Below, piece by piece: positions 1 to 7,745 of a stretch of DNA of 64,000 nt; the stretch's first letter is position 1; every line of letters starts with the position of its first letter. Source of the stretch: Kribbella sp. VKM Ac-2568 (GTDB lineage Bacteria; Actinomycetota; Actinomycetes; Propionibacteriales; Kribbellaceae); the NCBI RefSeq assembly GCF_004345365.1, contig NZ_SLVF01000009.1:310001-374000 (forward strand). Direction: 5' to 3'. Under the pieces are notes generated by a model, which saw only the letters and a list, made by a program, of their open reading frames with translations, was not told where the DNA came from and made no database searches. Both the position numbers and the translations under genes were made by a program.

Positions 1-150
1 TCGCGCCCGTTCCTCGCGGCGCTCCAGGCCGGCTCGGACGAGACCGGCCTCGACCTGCGCAGCGCCGAACTGGTGAAGGAGTTCGGCGCCACCACCATCG
101 AAGGTCAACGCCCTCTGGACGAGCCGCCGTGGAAGTGGCCCAGCCGCTAA
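1..150 (+). CDS. 3' end of an unidentified protein (5' cut by window)
   Basis: An open frame enters from the left edge and ends at a TAA at 148-150, giving 49 C-terminal residues that end in PPWKWPSR. The stretch is hydrophilic with no motif I recognise, so no function is assigned. Codon use is GC-rich at third positions, as in neighbouring genes, which supports real coding. It converges on the EamA transporter gene with only 6 bp between the stops. Confidence 0.55.
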   Translation, partial: SRPFLAALQAGSDETGLDLRSAELVKEFGATTIEGQRPLDEPPWKWPSR

Positions 151-156
151 GACCGG

Positions 157-1020
157 CTAGTGGTTGGCCTCGGCCGGTTCGGACTCGTCCTTGACGGATT
201 CGAAGCGGACCAGGATCAGCGCGCCGATCGCGGTCACCACGAACCCGGCCACCGCCCCGGCGTACCAACCTTCGCGTACGTCGTCGCCGAGGACCAGTAC
301 GCCGACCGCGGCCGGGGTGATCGTCTGCAGGGCGATCATCGGGGTGGTTGCCAGCGTCACCGAACCGCGTTGCAGCGCGAGCGAGTACAGCACGAAGGCG
401 AGTGCTCCGCTGATCGGCAGGGTGTACGCCGTCGGGCTCCTCACGAGTTCACCGAACGAGCCGTCCTCGAGCAAGCGGGCCGAGATGGCGACTCCGGCGT
501 ACCCGAGTCCGGCGAGCAGTCCCAGCACGGCCGTGGCGCTCGCGTGCTTCGATCGGCTCGCCAGTCCACCGAGCACGGCGATGCAGACGAGTCCGATGAT
601 CAAGCCGACCGTCAGCCCGTGGTGGCGGGCGCTCTCCCCCGCGTCACCGGCCGACACCGCGAGCAGGCCGAGGCCGACGCAGACGCCGACCACCGCCGCC
701 CACTCGATCGCGCTGAGCTGGTCCGCCATCAGCCGGGTCGCGAGCAGCGCGGTGACGACGAGGCTTGCGGCGATCCCGGCCTGGGCCAGGTAGAGGGGCA
801 GCAGCCGCAGTGCGATGAAGTGCAGCCCGAACCCGGCGAGGTTGAGCACCAGGGCGCCGAGGAACGCGGGCTGCCGCAACAGCGCGCCCACGAACCCGAC
901 GAGCCGCCGCGGGTCAAGCTCCGACCCGGTCGGCACCTTGCGTGAGCCGACCGCCTGCAGGATCGCGGCGATGCCGAAGAGCACCGCCGCCCCGAGTGCG
1001 GCGCCCAGTCCACCTATCAC
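157..1020 (-). CDS. EamA/DMT-family membrane transporter
   Basis: This 287-residue protein is almost wholly hydrophobic, with about ten predicted membrane spans in two similar halves. That is the architecture of drug/metabolite (EamA, formerly DUF6) transporters, which export or import small solutes across the cytoplasmic membrane. The first half holds a GLGAALGAAVLFGIAAIL segment and the second a repeat-like TPMIALQTITPAAVGVLVLG segment. Substrate cannot be inferred. The short charged tail (ESVKDESEPAEANH) is probably cytoplasmic. It lies 34 bp downstream of the phosphatidylcholine synthase gene on the same strand, so co-transcription is possible. Confidence 0.8.
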   Translation of the reverse strand: MIGGLGAALGAAVLFGIAAILQAVGSRKVPTGSELDPRRLVGFVGALLRQPAFLGALVLNLAGFGLHFIALRLLPLYLAQAGIAASLVVTALLATRLMADQLSAIEWAAVVGVCVGLGLLAVSAGDAGESARHHGLTVGLIIGLVCIAVLGGLASRSKHASATAVLGLLAGLGYAGVAISARLLEDGSFGELVRSPTAYTLPISGALAFVLYSLALQRGSVTLATTPMIALQTITPAAVGVLVLGDDVREGWYAGAVAGFVVTAIGALILVRFESVKDESEPAEANH

Positions 1021-1054
1021 TCAGTCAGCCCTGTCACTCGGTCAATCCTGCCAC

Positions 1055-1783
1055 TCAGGCGACCTTGCGCCGTGGTACCCAGAAAGTGAGGTAGAGGCTG
1101 AGCCCGCCGTAGTACACGAGATAGGCGAGCGAGACTCCGACCACGATCGGGTTCGGGTCCGGCATCTGCGCCAGCAACACGGCGTACGCCGCCAGCCAGA
1201 TCGCGGTGGTCACCAGGTTCATCGACCTGAACGCCTTCGTCCGCGACGGGTAGACGTACTTCACCGGCACGAACACCAGGATCGAGCAGATCAGCAGGAT
1301 CAGCCCGGTCGCAGTCGGGGCGAGGCCGAGCACCACGACATAGAAGGCGACCACGTTCCAGTAGCTCGGGAAGCCCAGGAAGAAGTGGTCGTCGGTCTTC
1401 GCGTCGGTCCGGCAGAACTGGTAGCTGGAGGCAAGCAGCGGCAGTGCCGCCAGAGCCGCGCCGAGGAACCCGTTCGGCAGGTAGTCGCCGGTCCACAGCA
1501 GCACGATCGGCGCGAACGCGTAGGTCAGGTAGTCGACGATGTTGTCGAGCATCGCCCCGTCGAACCACGGGATCGTCTCCTTGACCCGGAGCCGGCGGGC
1601 GATCATTCCGTCCGTGCCGTCGATCACCAGCGCGGCCAGGCCGAGCCAGAGCGCCCGGACGGCGTCGCCGTCGATGGCGGCGATCACGATCAGCAGCGCG
1701 AGCACCGTTCCGCTCGCGGTATAGGCATGCAGTGCAAGTCCGGCCAGACGCAGTCGCGTCGACCCGACGAACGGTTCCTGCAC
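1055..1783 (-). CDS. pcs: phosphatidylcholine synthase (CDP-alcohol phosphatidyltransferase)
   Basis: The 242-residue membrane protein should condense CDP-diacylglycerol with free choline to give phosphatidylcholine and CMP. The CDP-alcohol phosphotransferase signature is complete: D58-G59, A62-R63, G76, D80 and D84. The 12-residue gap between the AR and G elements is the longer spacing typical of bacterial Pcs enzymes. About eight membrane helices are visible, and length matches the family (about 240-250). Pcs is better known in proteobacteria, so its presence in an actinobacterium is notable though not unique. A related CDP-alcohol transferase with another head-group cannot be fully excluded. 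Confidence 0.8.
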   Translation of the reverse strand: MQEPFVGSTRLRLAGLALHAYTASGTVLALLIVIAAIDGDAVRALWLGLAALVIDGTDGMIARRLRVKETIPWFDGAMLDNIVDYLTYAFAPIVLLWTGDYLPNGFLGAALAALPLLASSYQFCRTDAKTDDHFFLGFPSYWNVVAFYVVVLGLAPTATGLILLICSILVFVPVKYVYPSRTKAFRSMNLVTTAIWLAAYAVLLAQMPDPNPIVVGVSLAYLVYYGGLSLYLTFWVPRRKVA

Positions 1784-2050
1784 CGCGTCGTGTGTGGTCA
1801 GGAGGACTCCCAGAACTCGGTCGACGCCTCGCGTCGGTCTACTGCGGTCAGCGTCTCACAAGGCGGGTGCCAGCCCGGTGACCGCATACCCTTCCGGGGT
1901 GGATGTTCTGACGGACCTTGATGGCAAGGCCCGGACCTTCCCCCTGATGAACGCGGGACTCGGGCTGCTGGTGCCCGGGATCCCCTACCGGGCCCTCTGG
2001 ATCACCGACGGCGTCCTGAAGATCGCCGCCGGCTCCAGCATGGTCTGGCA

Positions 2051-2092
2051 GTTACTGAACGAGTACCTGCTGAACGTCTGGGTTACTGAACG
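2051..2092. repeat. 11-bp direct repeat at the end of the nitroreductase gene
   Basis: The sequence GTTACTGAACG occurs at 2051-2061 and again at 2082-2092. The second copy spans the stop codon of the nitroreductase gene. The 31-bp offset suggests a small local duplication. The rest of the 299-bp gap 1784-2082 holds no convincing gene: a plus-strand frame opening near 1899 reads on antisense into the nitroreductase. Confidence 0.6.
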
Positions 2093-2520
2093 GGCTCCAG
2101 CACGAACTGCGGGATTTTCCGGGTGGTCTTCTTCTGGTACTCGGCGTAGTCCGGGTAGGCAGCCACGGACCGCTTCCACCACAGCTCGTACTCCTCGCCC
2201 TCGATCTCGCGGGCGACGTACTCGCCGGTCTCCTCGCCGTCCTGCAACTGCACGGTGGGGTCGGCCTTGAGGTTGTAGTACCAGACCGGGTTCTTCGGGG
2301 CGCCGCCGAGCGACGCGACCGCGACGTACACGCCGTCGTGCTCGACACGCATCAGCGGCACCTTGCGGATCTTGCCGGACTTGGCGCCGCGCATGGTCAG
2401 CAGCACGACACCCCTTCCGCCGAAACCGGCCACGCTGGTGCTGCCGGTCTCCTCGATCTTCTCCACCGCGTTGCGGACCCATGCGGTCGGACTGGGGGCA
2501 TATTCGTCTTCGGGAGGCAT
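2083..2520 (-). CDS. deazaflavin (F420)-type nitroreductase family protein
   Basis: The 145-residue product belongs to the Ddn-like nitroreductase family, small split-barrel proteins that bind deazaflavin F420. Typical features are the central GRGVVLLTMRGAKSGKIRKVPLM strand-turn (residues about 35-57), the GG.PKNP.WYYNL element and the W-rich C-terminal half. Members reduce quinones, nitro compounds or other electrophiles in the cytoplasm; the substrate here is unknown. It is the last of three minus-strand genes, 10 bp after the ArsR regulator gene, and may be in the same transcript. Confidence 0.82.
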   Translation of the reverse strand: MPPEDEYAPSPTAWVRNAVEKIEETGSTSVAGFGGRGVVLLTMRGAKSGKIRKVPLMRVEHDGVYVAVASLGGAPKNPVWYYNLKADPTVQLQDGEETGEYVAREIEGEEYELWWKRSVAAYPDYAEYQKKTTRKIPQFVLEPVQ

Positions 2521-2530
2521 GTCGCCGAGT

Positions 2531-2896
2531 CTACCGTTGACGCGTCATCATCTCGTCGTCCTGCGTTTCCGCGTCGACGATCTGCGTTTCCGCCTCGGCG
2601 AGCTGCTTGATCACAGCCAGCCGCTGGTCCCACTGCGCCGCGACGTCCTCCATCCACCGGGCGGTCGCGGTCAACGCGTCCGGCCGTAACCCGAACCGGA
2701 CCTCCCGCCCGCTCCTCAGACTGCCGACGACACCCGCCTCCTTCAGCACCCCCAGATGCTGTACGACGGCCTGCCGGGTGACGGGAAGTTCGCCCGCCAG
2801 GGAGGTCGCCGTACGGTCGCCCGCCCGGGCGAGGAGTTCCACCAGCCGGCGGCGGGTCGGGTCTGCCAGGGCGGCCAGGACCTCGCCCGTGGTCAC
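2531..2896 (-). CDS. ArsR-family winged-helix regulator
   Basis: Starting at the GTG at 2896, preceded by GGGGAG, the product is 121 residues. It has a compact ArsR winged helix: the opening LADPTRRRLVELLA, the recognition helix VTRQAVVQHLGVLKEAGVV and a short basic wing. There is no cysteine metal site, so this is the non-metal subgroup that is usually paired with SRPBCC genes. The upstream SRPBCC stop is only 16 bp away, so the two form an operon that the regulator probably controls. A longer in-frame start at 2974 would overlap the SRPBCC gene and lacks conservation. Confidence 0.85.
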   Translation of the reverse strand: MTTGEVLAALADPTRRRLVELLARAGDRTATSLAGELPVTRQAVVQHLGVLKEAGVVGSLRSGREVRFGLRPDALTATARWMEDVAAQWDQRLAVIKQLAEAETQIVDAETQDDEMMTRQR

Positions 2897-2912
2897 AAGA
2901 TCTCCCCGGTGA

Positions 2913-3347
2913 TCACAGGTTCCGCGCGACGGCGGCCAGGCCTTCGAGCCCGACGTCCCAGCCGTTGGCGGCATCCTCGGCCTGCTTGGCCCGCACGTCC
3001 GCGGGAAGGTCGAGCCGGTCGAAGCCGCTCTCGACCACGCGCAGGCGGGTCCCCTCGCCCTCGGGCGTCAGGGTGAACTCGACCAGGTTGGAGTTGCCCG
3101 GCGCGGGATCCACGTCCGGGTCGACCGCATACCTGTAGGCGAACCGGCGGCCGGGCTCCAGCTTCTCCACGAAACCGCGGTACTCACCGTGCTCCTCCCA
3201 GCGCATCACCAACTGCCCGCCGGGACGGAGGTCGATGTCGGCACCACCGAACGCGTACCAGGTGGCGAAGTGCTCCGGCCGCGTCAGTGCGGTCCAGACC
3301 TGCTCCGGCCGCGCCTCGACGTACACCTCTCGCTCAACGCTGTCCAT
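2913..3347 (-). CDS. SRPBCC (AHSA1-like) ligand-binding protein
   Basis: A 144-residue START/Bet v 1-like protein with the AHSA1 hallmarks: REVYVEARPEQVWTALTRPEHFATWY at the N-terminus, a G.D.DLRPGG turn and a long C-terminal helix. Such proteins have a hydrophobic pocket and often act with an adjacent ArsR regulator. The ligand is unknown. I place the start at the ATG at 3347 because the family begins right before the first beta strand. An alternative ATG 17 codons earlier adds an unconserved stretch. Confidence 0.8.
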   Translation of the reverse strand: MDSVEREVYVEARPEQVWTALTRPEHFATWYAFGGADIDLRPGGQLVMRWEEHGEYRGFVEKLEPGRRFAYRYAVDPDVDPAPGNSNLVEFTLTPEGEGTRLRVVESGFDRLDLPADVRAKQAEDAANGWDVGLEGLAAVARNL

Positions 3348-3410
3348 GCCCCCGGAGTCTGTCAGCTGGGCACCTGATGTGCAAGTACTTGCTTGCACAT
3401 CAGAGAGGGT

Positions 3411-3605
3411 CTACAGCCGACCGGCTTCCTTCTCCCGCTTGGCCCGCTGGGCGCGCGCGACCTTGGCGGCCCGCTCGCGCTCCATCCGGCTGCGAGGATC
3501 CAGGTGGTCGGGCAGGCTGGCCGGGCCGGCGACGTGCAGCAGCAACCAGGTGAGGCGCCACCTGAAGCGGTACAGCAGACTCAGACCCTCGTTCTTGTTG
3601 CTCAT
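3411..3605 (-). CDS. small hypothetical protein with one hydrophobic segment
   Basis: A 64-residue ORF starting MSNKNEGLSLLYRFRW. It has one short hydrophobic stretch (LTWLLLHVAG, about residues 18-28) followed by a strongly basic helix rich in Arg, Lys and Ala. It is divergently transcribed from the OhrR-like regulator, with an 79-bp shared promoter region, so it may be under that regulator. No family is recognised. Coding status rests on position, a sensible start and high third-position GC. Confidence 0.5.
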   Translation of the reverse strand: MSNKNEGLSLLYRFRWRLTWLLLHVAGPASLPDHLDPRSRMERERAAKVARAQRAKREKEAGRL

Positions 3606-3684
3606 CAAGACTCTCCAGACGTTTGGTGTGGCAATAGTTTGTGCACCAATTGATACTCTAGTCAACGCTGACCGAAGGAGAGAA
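3606..3684. promoter_or_regulatory. divergent promoter region with inverted repeats, likely MarR operator
   Basis: This AT-richer gap separates the small ORF from the OhrR-like gene. It contains TTGGTG and CACCAA arms separated by 15 bp, and further on TTGA/TCAA arms around a TACTCTAG core. MarR-family proteins usually bind such dyads next to their own gene. Binding here is inference. GGAGAG directly precedes the regulator ATG. Confidence 0.4.
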
Positions 3685-4140
3685 ATGCCCGGAACGTCTG
3701 AAACTTCTGAAGAGCTCGACCTGCTGGCGCTGGATCGTCAGGTCTGTTTCGCGCTCGCGGTGGCGTCCCGCAGCGTGATCGCGCTGTACCGCCCGCTGCT
3801 GGAGCCGATGGGCCTCACCCATCCGCAGTACCTGGTGATGCTCGCGCTGTGGGAGGAATCACCCCTGTCGGTGAAGCAACTGAGCGGCCTGCTCCAGCTC
3901 GACCCCGGCACCCTCTCCCCCTTGCTCAAGCGCCTGGAGTCCAGCGGCTACGTGCTCCGCCAGCGAGACCCCCGCGACGAACGCTCCCTCGCCGTCACCC
4001 TCACCCCCGCCGGCCAGTCCCTCCGCGCCAAGGCTCTTGCCATCCCCCCAGCCATCATCGACCGCCTGGGCATGTCCCTGACCGAACTGGAAAACCTGCA
4101 CAAATCCCTCACCCGAGTCATCGCCGCAGCGACAGACTGA
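3685..4140 (+). CDS. MarR-family regulator, OhrR-like
   Basis: A 151-residue winged-helix repressor. The N-terminus LALDRQVCFALAVASRSV with Cys21, followed by GLTHPQYLVMLALWE, matches the OhrR subgroup, in which this cysteine senses organic hydroperoxides. The wing DPRDERSLAVTLTPAG is clear. It should repress target genes until its cysteine is oxidised. A classical ohr gene is not next door. The nearest peroxide-related enzyme is the OsmC protein at 59.5 kb, so the local target may be the divergent small ORF. Sensing by Cys21 is inferred from the family. Confidence 0.82.
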   Translation: MPGTSETSEELDLLALDRQVCFALAVASRSVIALYRPLLEPMGLTHPQYLVMLALWEESPLSVKQLSGLLQLDPGTLSPLLKRLESSGYVLRQRDPRDERSLAVTLTPAGQSLRAKALAIPPAIIDRLGMSLTELENLHKSLTRVIAAATD

Positions 4141-4168
4141 CCACTCACAGGTCAGGTCTTCGAGTGCA

Positions 4169-4192
4169 ACGGTAGGAATCCATTCCTACCGT
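4169..4192. promoter_or_regulatory. perfect 11-bp-arm palindrome upstream of toxin-antitoxin operon
   Basis: Two 11-bp arms, ACGGTAGGAAT and ATTCCTACCGT, flank a CC centre. The palindrome ends 16 bp before the antitoxin ATG at 4209. A perfect dyad at this distance is the usual operator for antitoxin or toxin-antitoxin autoregulation. It could alternatively form a hairpin in the leader RNA. Confidence 0.65.
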
Positions 4193-4208
4193 CGGATGGT
4201 CTGACTGC

Positions 4209-4496
4209 ATGACAGCGCGGAAGTTGTCGATCTCCGTACCGCCAGAGGTCGAGGAGACGATCAAGGCGGCCGCCGCCGAGGAGGGCAAGCCTGTCTCCGC
4301 GTGGCTGGCCGAGGCGGCAGTCGAGAAGGCGCAGGCAGCCGCAGCTCACGCCGCAGGCCGTGCCGCGGCCCGCGAGTTGATCACCGAGTACGAAGCCGAG
4401 CAGGGACCGTTGCCTGATGAGTCTCGTCAGCGTGCCCGTCAGTTCATGATGGATGCGGGTCTGCTGGACGATGACAACTGGCAGACGGCCGGCTAG
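4209..4496 (+). CDS. VapB-like antitoxin
   Basis: A 95-residue protein with an N-terminal ribbon-helix-helix-like segment (KLSISVPPEVEETIKAAAAEEG, residues 5-26), then an Ala-rich helix and an acidic, Asp/Glu-rich tail. That is the common layout of antitoxins, with an N-terminal DNA-binding domain and a C-terminal toxin-neutralising tail. Its stop codon shares one base with the GTG of the PIN-domain toxin gene. The palindrome just upstream is its probable operator. The functional call rests on fold-like pattern and gene pairing. Confidence 0.75.
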   Translation: MTARKLSISVPPEVEETIKAAAAEEGKPVSAWLAEAAVEKAQAAAAHAAGRAAARELITEYEAEQGPLPDESRQRARQFMMDAGLLDDDNWQTAG

Positions 4497-4876
4497 TGCG
4501 CACCGTCGTCTACGACGCCGGCGCCCTCCTGGCAGCCGAACGACGCAATCCGGACCTGCTCGCACTCCACGACGAACTGACCGCAGCCCACATCCGTCCG
4601 CTGGTACCGGTTGTGGTGCTGGCCCAGGCCTGGCGGGGCGGACCCCAACGCCAGATCTCGCGACTGCTCAAGGGGTGCGACATCCTGTCGGACGATCAGC
4701 GGGCCGGTCGTGCCGCCGGGGTGGTGTGCAAGGCGGCGGGGACCGCGGACGTCGTCGACGCCATCGTGGTGGTGACCGCCGTGCAGCACCACGCGTCCGT
4801 CGTCACCAGCGATCCTGACGACTTGACTCACCTTGCGTCCTCGATCGGGGTCAAGCTTCAACTGTTCACCGTCTAG
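4496..4876 (+). CDS. PIN-domain toxin (VapC family)
   Basis: A 126-residue PIN-domain ribonuclease candidate. The first acidic residue lies in VVYDAGALLAAERR (Asp7), the central motif in ADVVDAIVVVTA, and the last acidic cluster in TSDPDDLTHLA near the C-terminus. The LAQAWRGG segment is common in the actinobacterial VapC subgroup. VapC toxins cleave specific tRNAs or rRNA when freed of antitoxin. The GTG start overlaps the antitoxin stop (TAGTG), so expression is coupled. Confidence 0.78.
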   Translation: MRTVVYDAGALLAAERRNPDLLALHDELTAAHIRPLVPVVVLAQAWRGGPQRQISRLLKGCDILSDDQRAGRAAGVVCKAAGTADVVDAIVVVTAVQHHASVVTSDPDDLTHLASSIGVKLQLFTV

Positions 4877-4892
4877 AGCGAACAGATGCGCC

Positions 4893-5378
4893 CTACGCGG
4901 TGCACTCCTGGAGTTGGGTGGCGGTGGCTATTTTGGCTTCGATCCAGCGGCGGCGGAGGAAGTGGGCCTTCAGGAGGCGATGGACGCCGTCGAGGACGAC
5001 CAGGCGGCCGCGGTAGGCGACCAGGTGGATGGGGAAGTCCAGGTCAGTGTCCATCACCCGCTGGTAGTGCGGGCGGAAGTTCATCGGGGTGGCGGCGACC
5101 TGGTTCGGGGTGACCTTGAAGCGTTCGCCGTTCAGCTGCCACAGCGGCAGGTCGAACATCCAGAGCAGGTCGGCGACCTCGACCGGTTCGACCCGCAGGT
5201 CGAGGGCCCATAGCTTGCCGAGCTGCCAGCGCGTCGGCGGGAACACGTCACGCATCGAGTCCGGCGTCATCGCCAGCAGTTCCTCGAACGACACCTCCGG
5301 CGCCGTCCGGTCCGCGCCACTCAGATCCGGCTCGCCCAACCCATCGATCGTCACGGACGAGCAGGCTACGCCATCCAC
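4893..5378 (-). CDS. hypothetical protein with ParB/sulfiredoxin-like DGxHR motif
   Basis: A 161-residue protein without an assigned role. Near the C-terminus, LVAYRGRLVVLDGVHRLLKAHFL resembles the DG.HR core of the ParB/sulfiredoxin nucleotide-binding fold, and the preceding D.DFPIHLV could be the matching strand. The N-terminal half contains DLLWMFDLPLWQLNG and a proline-rich turn. It is a stand-alone gene convergent with the vapC-like toxin gene, 17 bp away. The start is unsure: neither the ATG at 5378 nor the GTG at 5354 has a clear ribosome-binding site. Confidence 0.6.
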   Translation of the reverse strand: MDGVACSSVTIDGLGEPDLSGADRTAPEVSFEELLAMTPDSMRDVFPPTRWQLGKLWALDLRVEPVEVADLLWMFDLPLWQLNGERFKVTPNQVAATPMNFRPHYQRVMDTDLDFPIHLVAYRGRLVVLDGVHRLLKAHFLRRRWIEAKIATATQLQECTA

Positions 5379-5415
5379 AGGCTGACTAAGGCCGCACTCC
5401 GCGCGAGGCCCGGTG

Positions 5416-6585
5416 TCAGAGCCGGAGGAGGGCTGAGCCGCGGCGGCGGAGCTGGGCGGCTCGGTCGGGCGGGCATTCCGGGGTGAGGTCGGCGGGGTGC
5501 ATCCGGCGGTGGATGATGACGATGGCGGAATCGTCGCCCGGGCCGCCGATCTTCTTCACCAACTCGTCGGCGGCGCCCTTGAAGCCTTTCGCCACCAGGC
5601 GTTCGGCGTGACCGGCCAGCCGATCCGTGCCCTGGCCGATGTCGCGCTGCGGCGTCTCGACCATGCCGTCGCTGTAGAGGAAGAGCGCGTCCCCCAGCTT
5701 CAGCTGCCCCTTGTTCACCTGGAAGTCGGGCGCTTCCATCAGGCCGAGCAGCGGCCCGTCGGCGTCGCGGGTCTGCCAGCGCCCCGACCACGCGTCGAAC
5801 TGGATCGCCGGCGGATGCCCAGCGGTCCGTACTTCGAAGTCGCCGCTGGTGAGGTTGACCGCGACGTGCACGACGGTGGCGAAGTCGTCGTCCCAGTCCT
5901 GCCTGCGCAGGTAGTGGTTCGCGGCCGGCAGGAACTCCTCGACCGGCACCACCCCGAGCAAGCCGCCGAAGGCACCGGACAGCAGCAGCGCCCGGGTCCC
6001 GGCATCGATTCCTTTGCCTGAGACATCGACCAGCGCGACCTCTAGCTCGTCACCGCGGGTCGTCGACACCACGAAGTCGCCGGAGAACTTCGCTCCCCCG
6101 GCCGACTGGATCGACTGCTCGGCGAGCCATTCCGCGGGCAGGTCCGGCAGTTCGCCCTGCGCGGTGAGGGTGTCCCGCAGCTCGATCAGCATGGACTCAC
6201 CCCGGGTGCCCGGCACTCCCAGCCGGCTGCGGACCTTGGCACTGGTGAGCACGATCCAGGCCGCGATCCCCAGGGTCAGGACGAACCCGGTCTTCGGCAG
6301 CCCGGCCGCCCGTTCGGACACGACGTACGAGCCCAGCATCAGCGTGATCAGCGTCAGCGCGAGCAGCGGCCGGAACCTCAGCAACAATCCGCCGAGCAAC
6401 AGAGGTATGACGAAGACGGTAGTGGGTATGAGGGACGGCAGCGCCAACGCGGTGACGCTCAGACCGACCGTGAAAACCAGCAGGCCGACGAAGGCCAGCC
6501 GGTGTGATCGGCGCGCGCGACGAAGCGCCGTCTCGACCCGTCGGCCGATCCGTCGCACTACAGCGATGCCAGCGCCGCCACTCAT
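5416..6585 (-). CDS. membrane-anchored PP2C-like (SpoIIE) serine/threonine phosphatase
   Basis: A 389-residue protein. Residues about 25-120 form four to five membrane helices, and the C-terminal 250 residues form a SpoIIE/PP2C phosphatase domain. Metal-binding motifs are visible in GAKFSGDFVVS, ALVDVSGKGIDAG, LFLYSDGMVE and GDDSAIVII. Such enzymes dephosphorylate anti-sigma-factor antagonists in partner-switching pathways, or other Ser/Thr-phosphorylated proteins. No anti-sigma or antagonist gene is adjacent, so the partner is unknown. The basic N-terminus is cytoplasmic, and no extracytoplasmic sensor is large enough to name. Confidence 0.82.
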   Translation of the reverse strand: MSGGAGIAVVRRIGRRVETALRRARRSHRLAFVGLLVFTVGLSVTALALPSLIPTTVFVIPLLLGGLLLRFRPLLALTLITLMLGSYVVSERAAGLPKTGFVLTLGIAAWIVLTSAKVRSRLGVPGTRGESMLIELRDTLTAQGELPDLPAEWLAEQSIQSAGGAKFSGDFVVSTTRGDELEVALVDVSGKGIDAGTRALLLSGAFGGLLGVVPVEEFLPAANHYLRRQDWDDDFATVVHVAVNLTSGDFEVRTAGHPPAIQFDAWSGRWQTRDADGPLLGLMEAPDFQVNKGQLKLGDALFLYSDGMVETPQRDIGQGTDRLAGHAERLVAKGFKGAADELVKKIGGPGDDSAIVIIHRRMHPADLTPECPPDRAAQLRRRGSALLRL

Positions 6586-6700
6586 GGTGAGATGAATGTA
6601 ACGGTCTGGTGCGATCCGCGCATCAAGTTGTCACAACTTGTCCGGTCGGCGAGCAGGATTCGGTGCGATCGTATCTCCTTCGAGACCTGCCGGCACACGA

Positions 6701-7528
6701 TCAGCCCCTTCTGGTCAGCCCGGTGCGCTGGCACTTCGGGCACCAGAAGAGGTTGCGTCCGGCCAGGATCTCGGTCCGGATCACCGAGTTGCAGACGAAG
6801 CAGTGCTGGCCTTGCCGGCGGTACACGTAGACCTCGCCACCGTGGTCGTCCCGACGCGGGTCGCGACCCATCGCCTCGGGGGTGTGGTCGTCACCGACGG
6901 TGTCGATCCGGCCGGTCTCGACGCCGTACTTCATCAGGTCGAGCAGGTCTTCCCACACGCCCTGCCACTCGCGCTTCTTCACCAGGTGGCCGGGCGTCTT
7001 CGGGTGCAGCTTGGCCCGGAACAGCACCTCGGCGCGGTACACGTTGCCGACGCCGCTCAGCACCTCCTGGTCCATCAGCAACTGCCCGATCGGCTGCTTG
7101 CTGCGGTGGATCCGCTTCCAGGCCAGGGCCGGATCGGCGTCGTCACGCAACGGGTCCGGGCCGAGCCGGCCGATCAACGTCTCCCGCTCGTCCTCGGTCA
7201 GTACCTCGCACACCGTCGCGCCGCGCAGATCGGCGTACGCCGTGGCGTTCTGCAGGCGGAGCCGGACCTGGCCGACGGGTTCGGGGACCGGCGCCTCGCC
7301 GAAGTCGACCTTGCCGATCAGGCCCAGGTGGATGTGCAGCCAGCCGGCTCCTTCGAAGTCCGCGAGGAAGTGTTTGCCGTGGGCCTCGGTCCCGCGCAGC
7401 ACGTGGCCGTTCAGCCGCGCGGCACCCTCGACAAACCGGCCCTGCGGGCTCGAGGCGGTGACGGGCCGGCCACCGAAGGCGTCCCAGACGTCGTTCGCCA
7501 GTCTGTGCAGGGTGTGACCTTCGGGCAT
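6701..7528 (-). CDS. nei: Fpg/Nei-family DNA glycosylase (endonuclease VIII-like)
   Basis: The 275-residue enzyme begins PEGHTLHRLAND after the initiator Met. Pro2 and Glu3 are the catalytic residues of bifunctional Fpg/Nei base-excision glycosylases, which remove oxidised bases and nick the abasic site. The H2TH region (LMDQEVLSGVGNVYRAEVLF) and a C-terminal zinc finger (CFVCNS...FWCPKC) are intact. GHT rather than ELP after PE points to the Nei2 group of actinobacteria. The ATG at 7528 was chosen because the catalytic proline must follow it. An in-frame extension to 7654 is spurious. Confidence 0.9.
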   Translation of the reverse strand: MPEGHTLHRLANDVWDAFGGRPVTASSPQGRFVEGAARLNGHVLRGTEAHGKHFLADFEGAGWLHIHLGLIGKVDFGEAPVPEPVGQVRLRLQNATAYADLRGATVCEVLTEDERETLIGRLGPDPLRDDADPALAWKRIHRSKQPIGQLLMDQEVLSGVGNVYRAEVLFRAKLHPKTPGHLVKKREWQGVWEDLLDLMKYGVETGRIDTVGDDHTPEAMGRDPRRDDHGGEVYVYRRQGQHCFVCNSVIRTEILAGRNLFWCPKCQRTGLTRRG

Positions 7529-7538
7529 GATTCCTCTT

Positions 7539-7745
7539 ATGGGTGCGACATCAGGCAAGGGCCGGAGCGGTGGGCCCACTCCGGCCGTCGTGGGGACCGG
7601 CCGGTCGATGCGGGCCCGGGATGTCTCGAGACCCCGCACGGCCGAACAGCGCAAGCCTCAGAACAAGCAGAGCAAACAGCAGGACCAGCAGGACCAGCAG
7701 GATCAGGACGACGGCAAGGGCGGCAGTTCGCCGGTCTCCTCGTAG
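7539..7745 (+). CDS. possible small disordered protein, low confidence
   Basis: A 68-residue frame beginning MGATSGKGRSGG and ending in a Gln/Asp/Lys-rich tail encoded by a CAGGACCAG-like low-complexity stretch at about 7675-7715. It starts 10 bp from the divergent nei start, has no ribosome-binding site, and overlaps the 3' end of rpiB by 43 bp. It could be a leaderless gene or just an open frame in GC-rich DNA. Confidence 0.25.
   Translation: MGATSGKGRSGGPTPAVVGTGRSMRARDVSRPRTAEQRKPQNKQSKQQDQQDQQDQDDGKGGSSPVSS

Noticed and set aside
1899-2270. Plus-strand frame from GTG near 1899
   Set aside because: Its second half is antisense to the nitroreductase and no family or ribosome-binding site supports it. 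A remnant of a former gene in 1899-2082 is possible but unproven.
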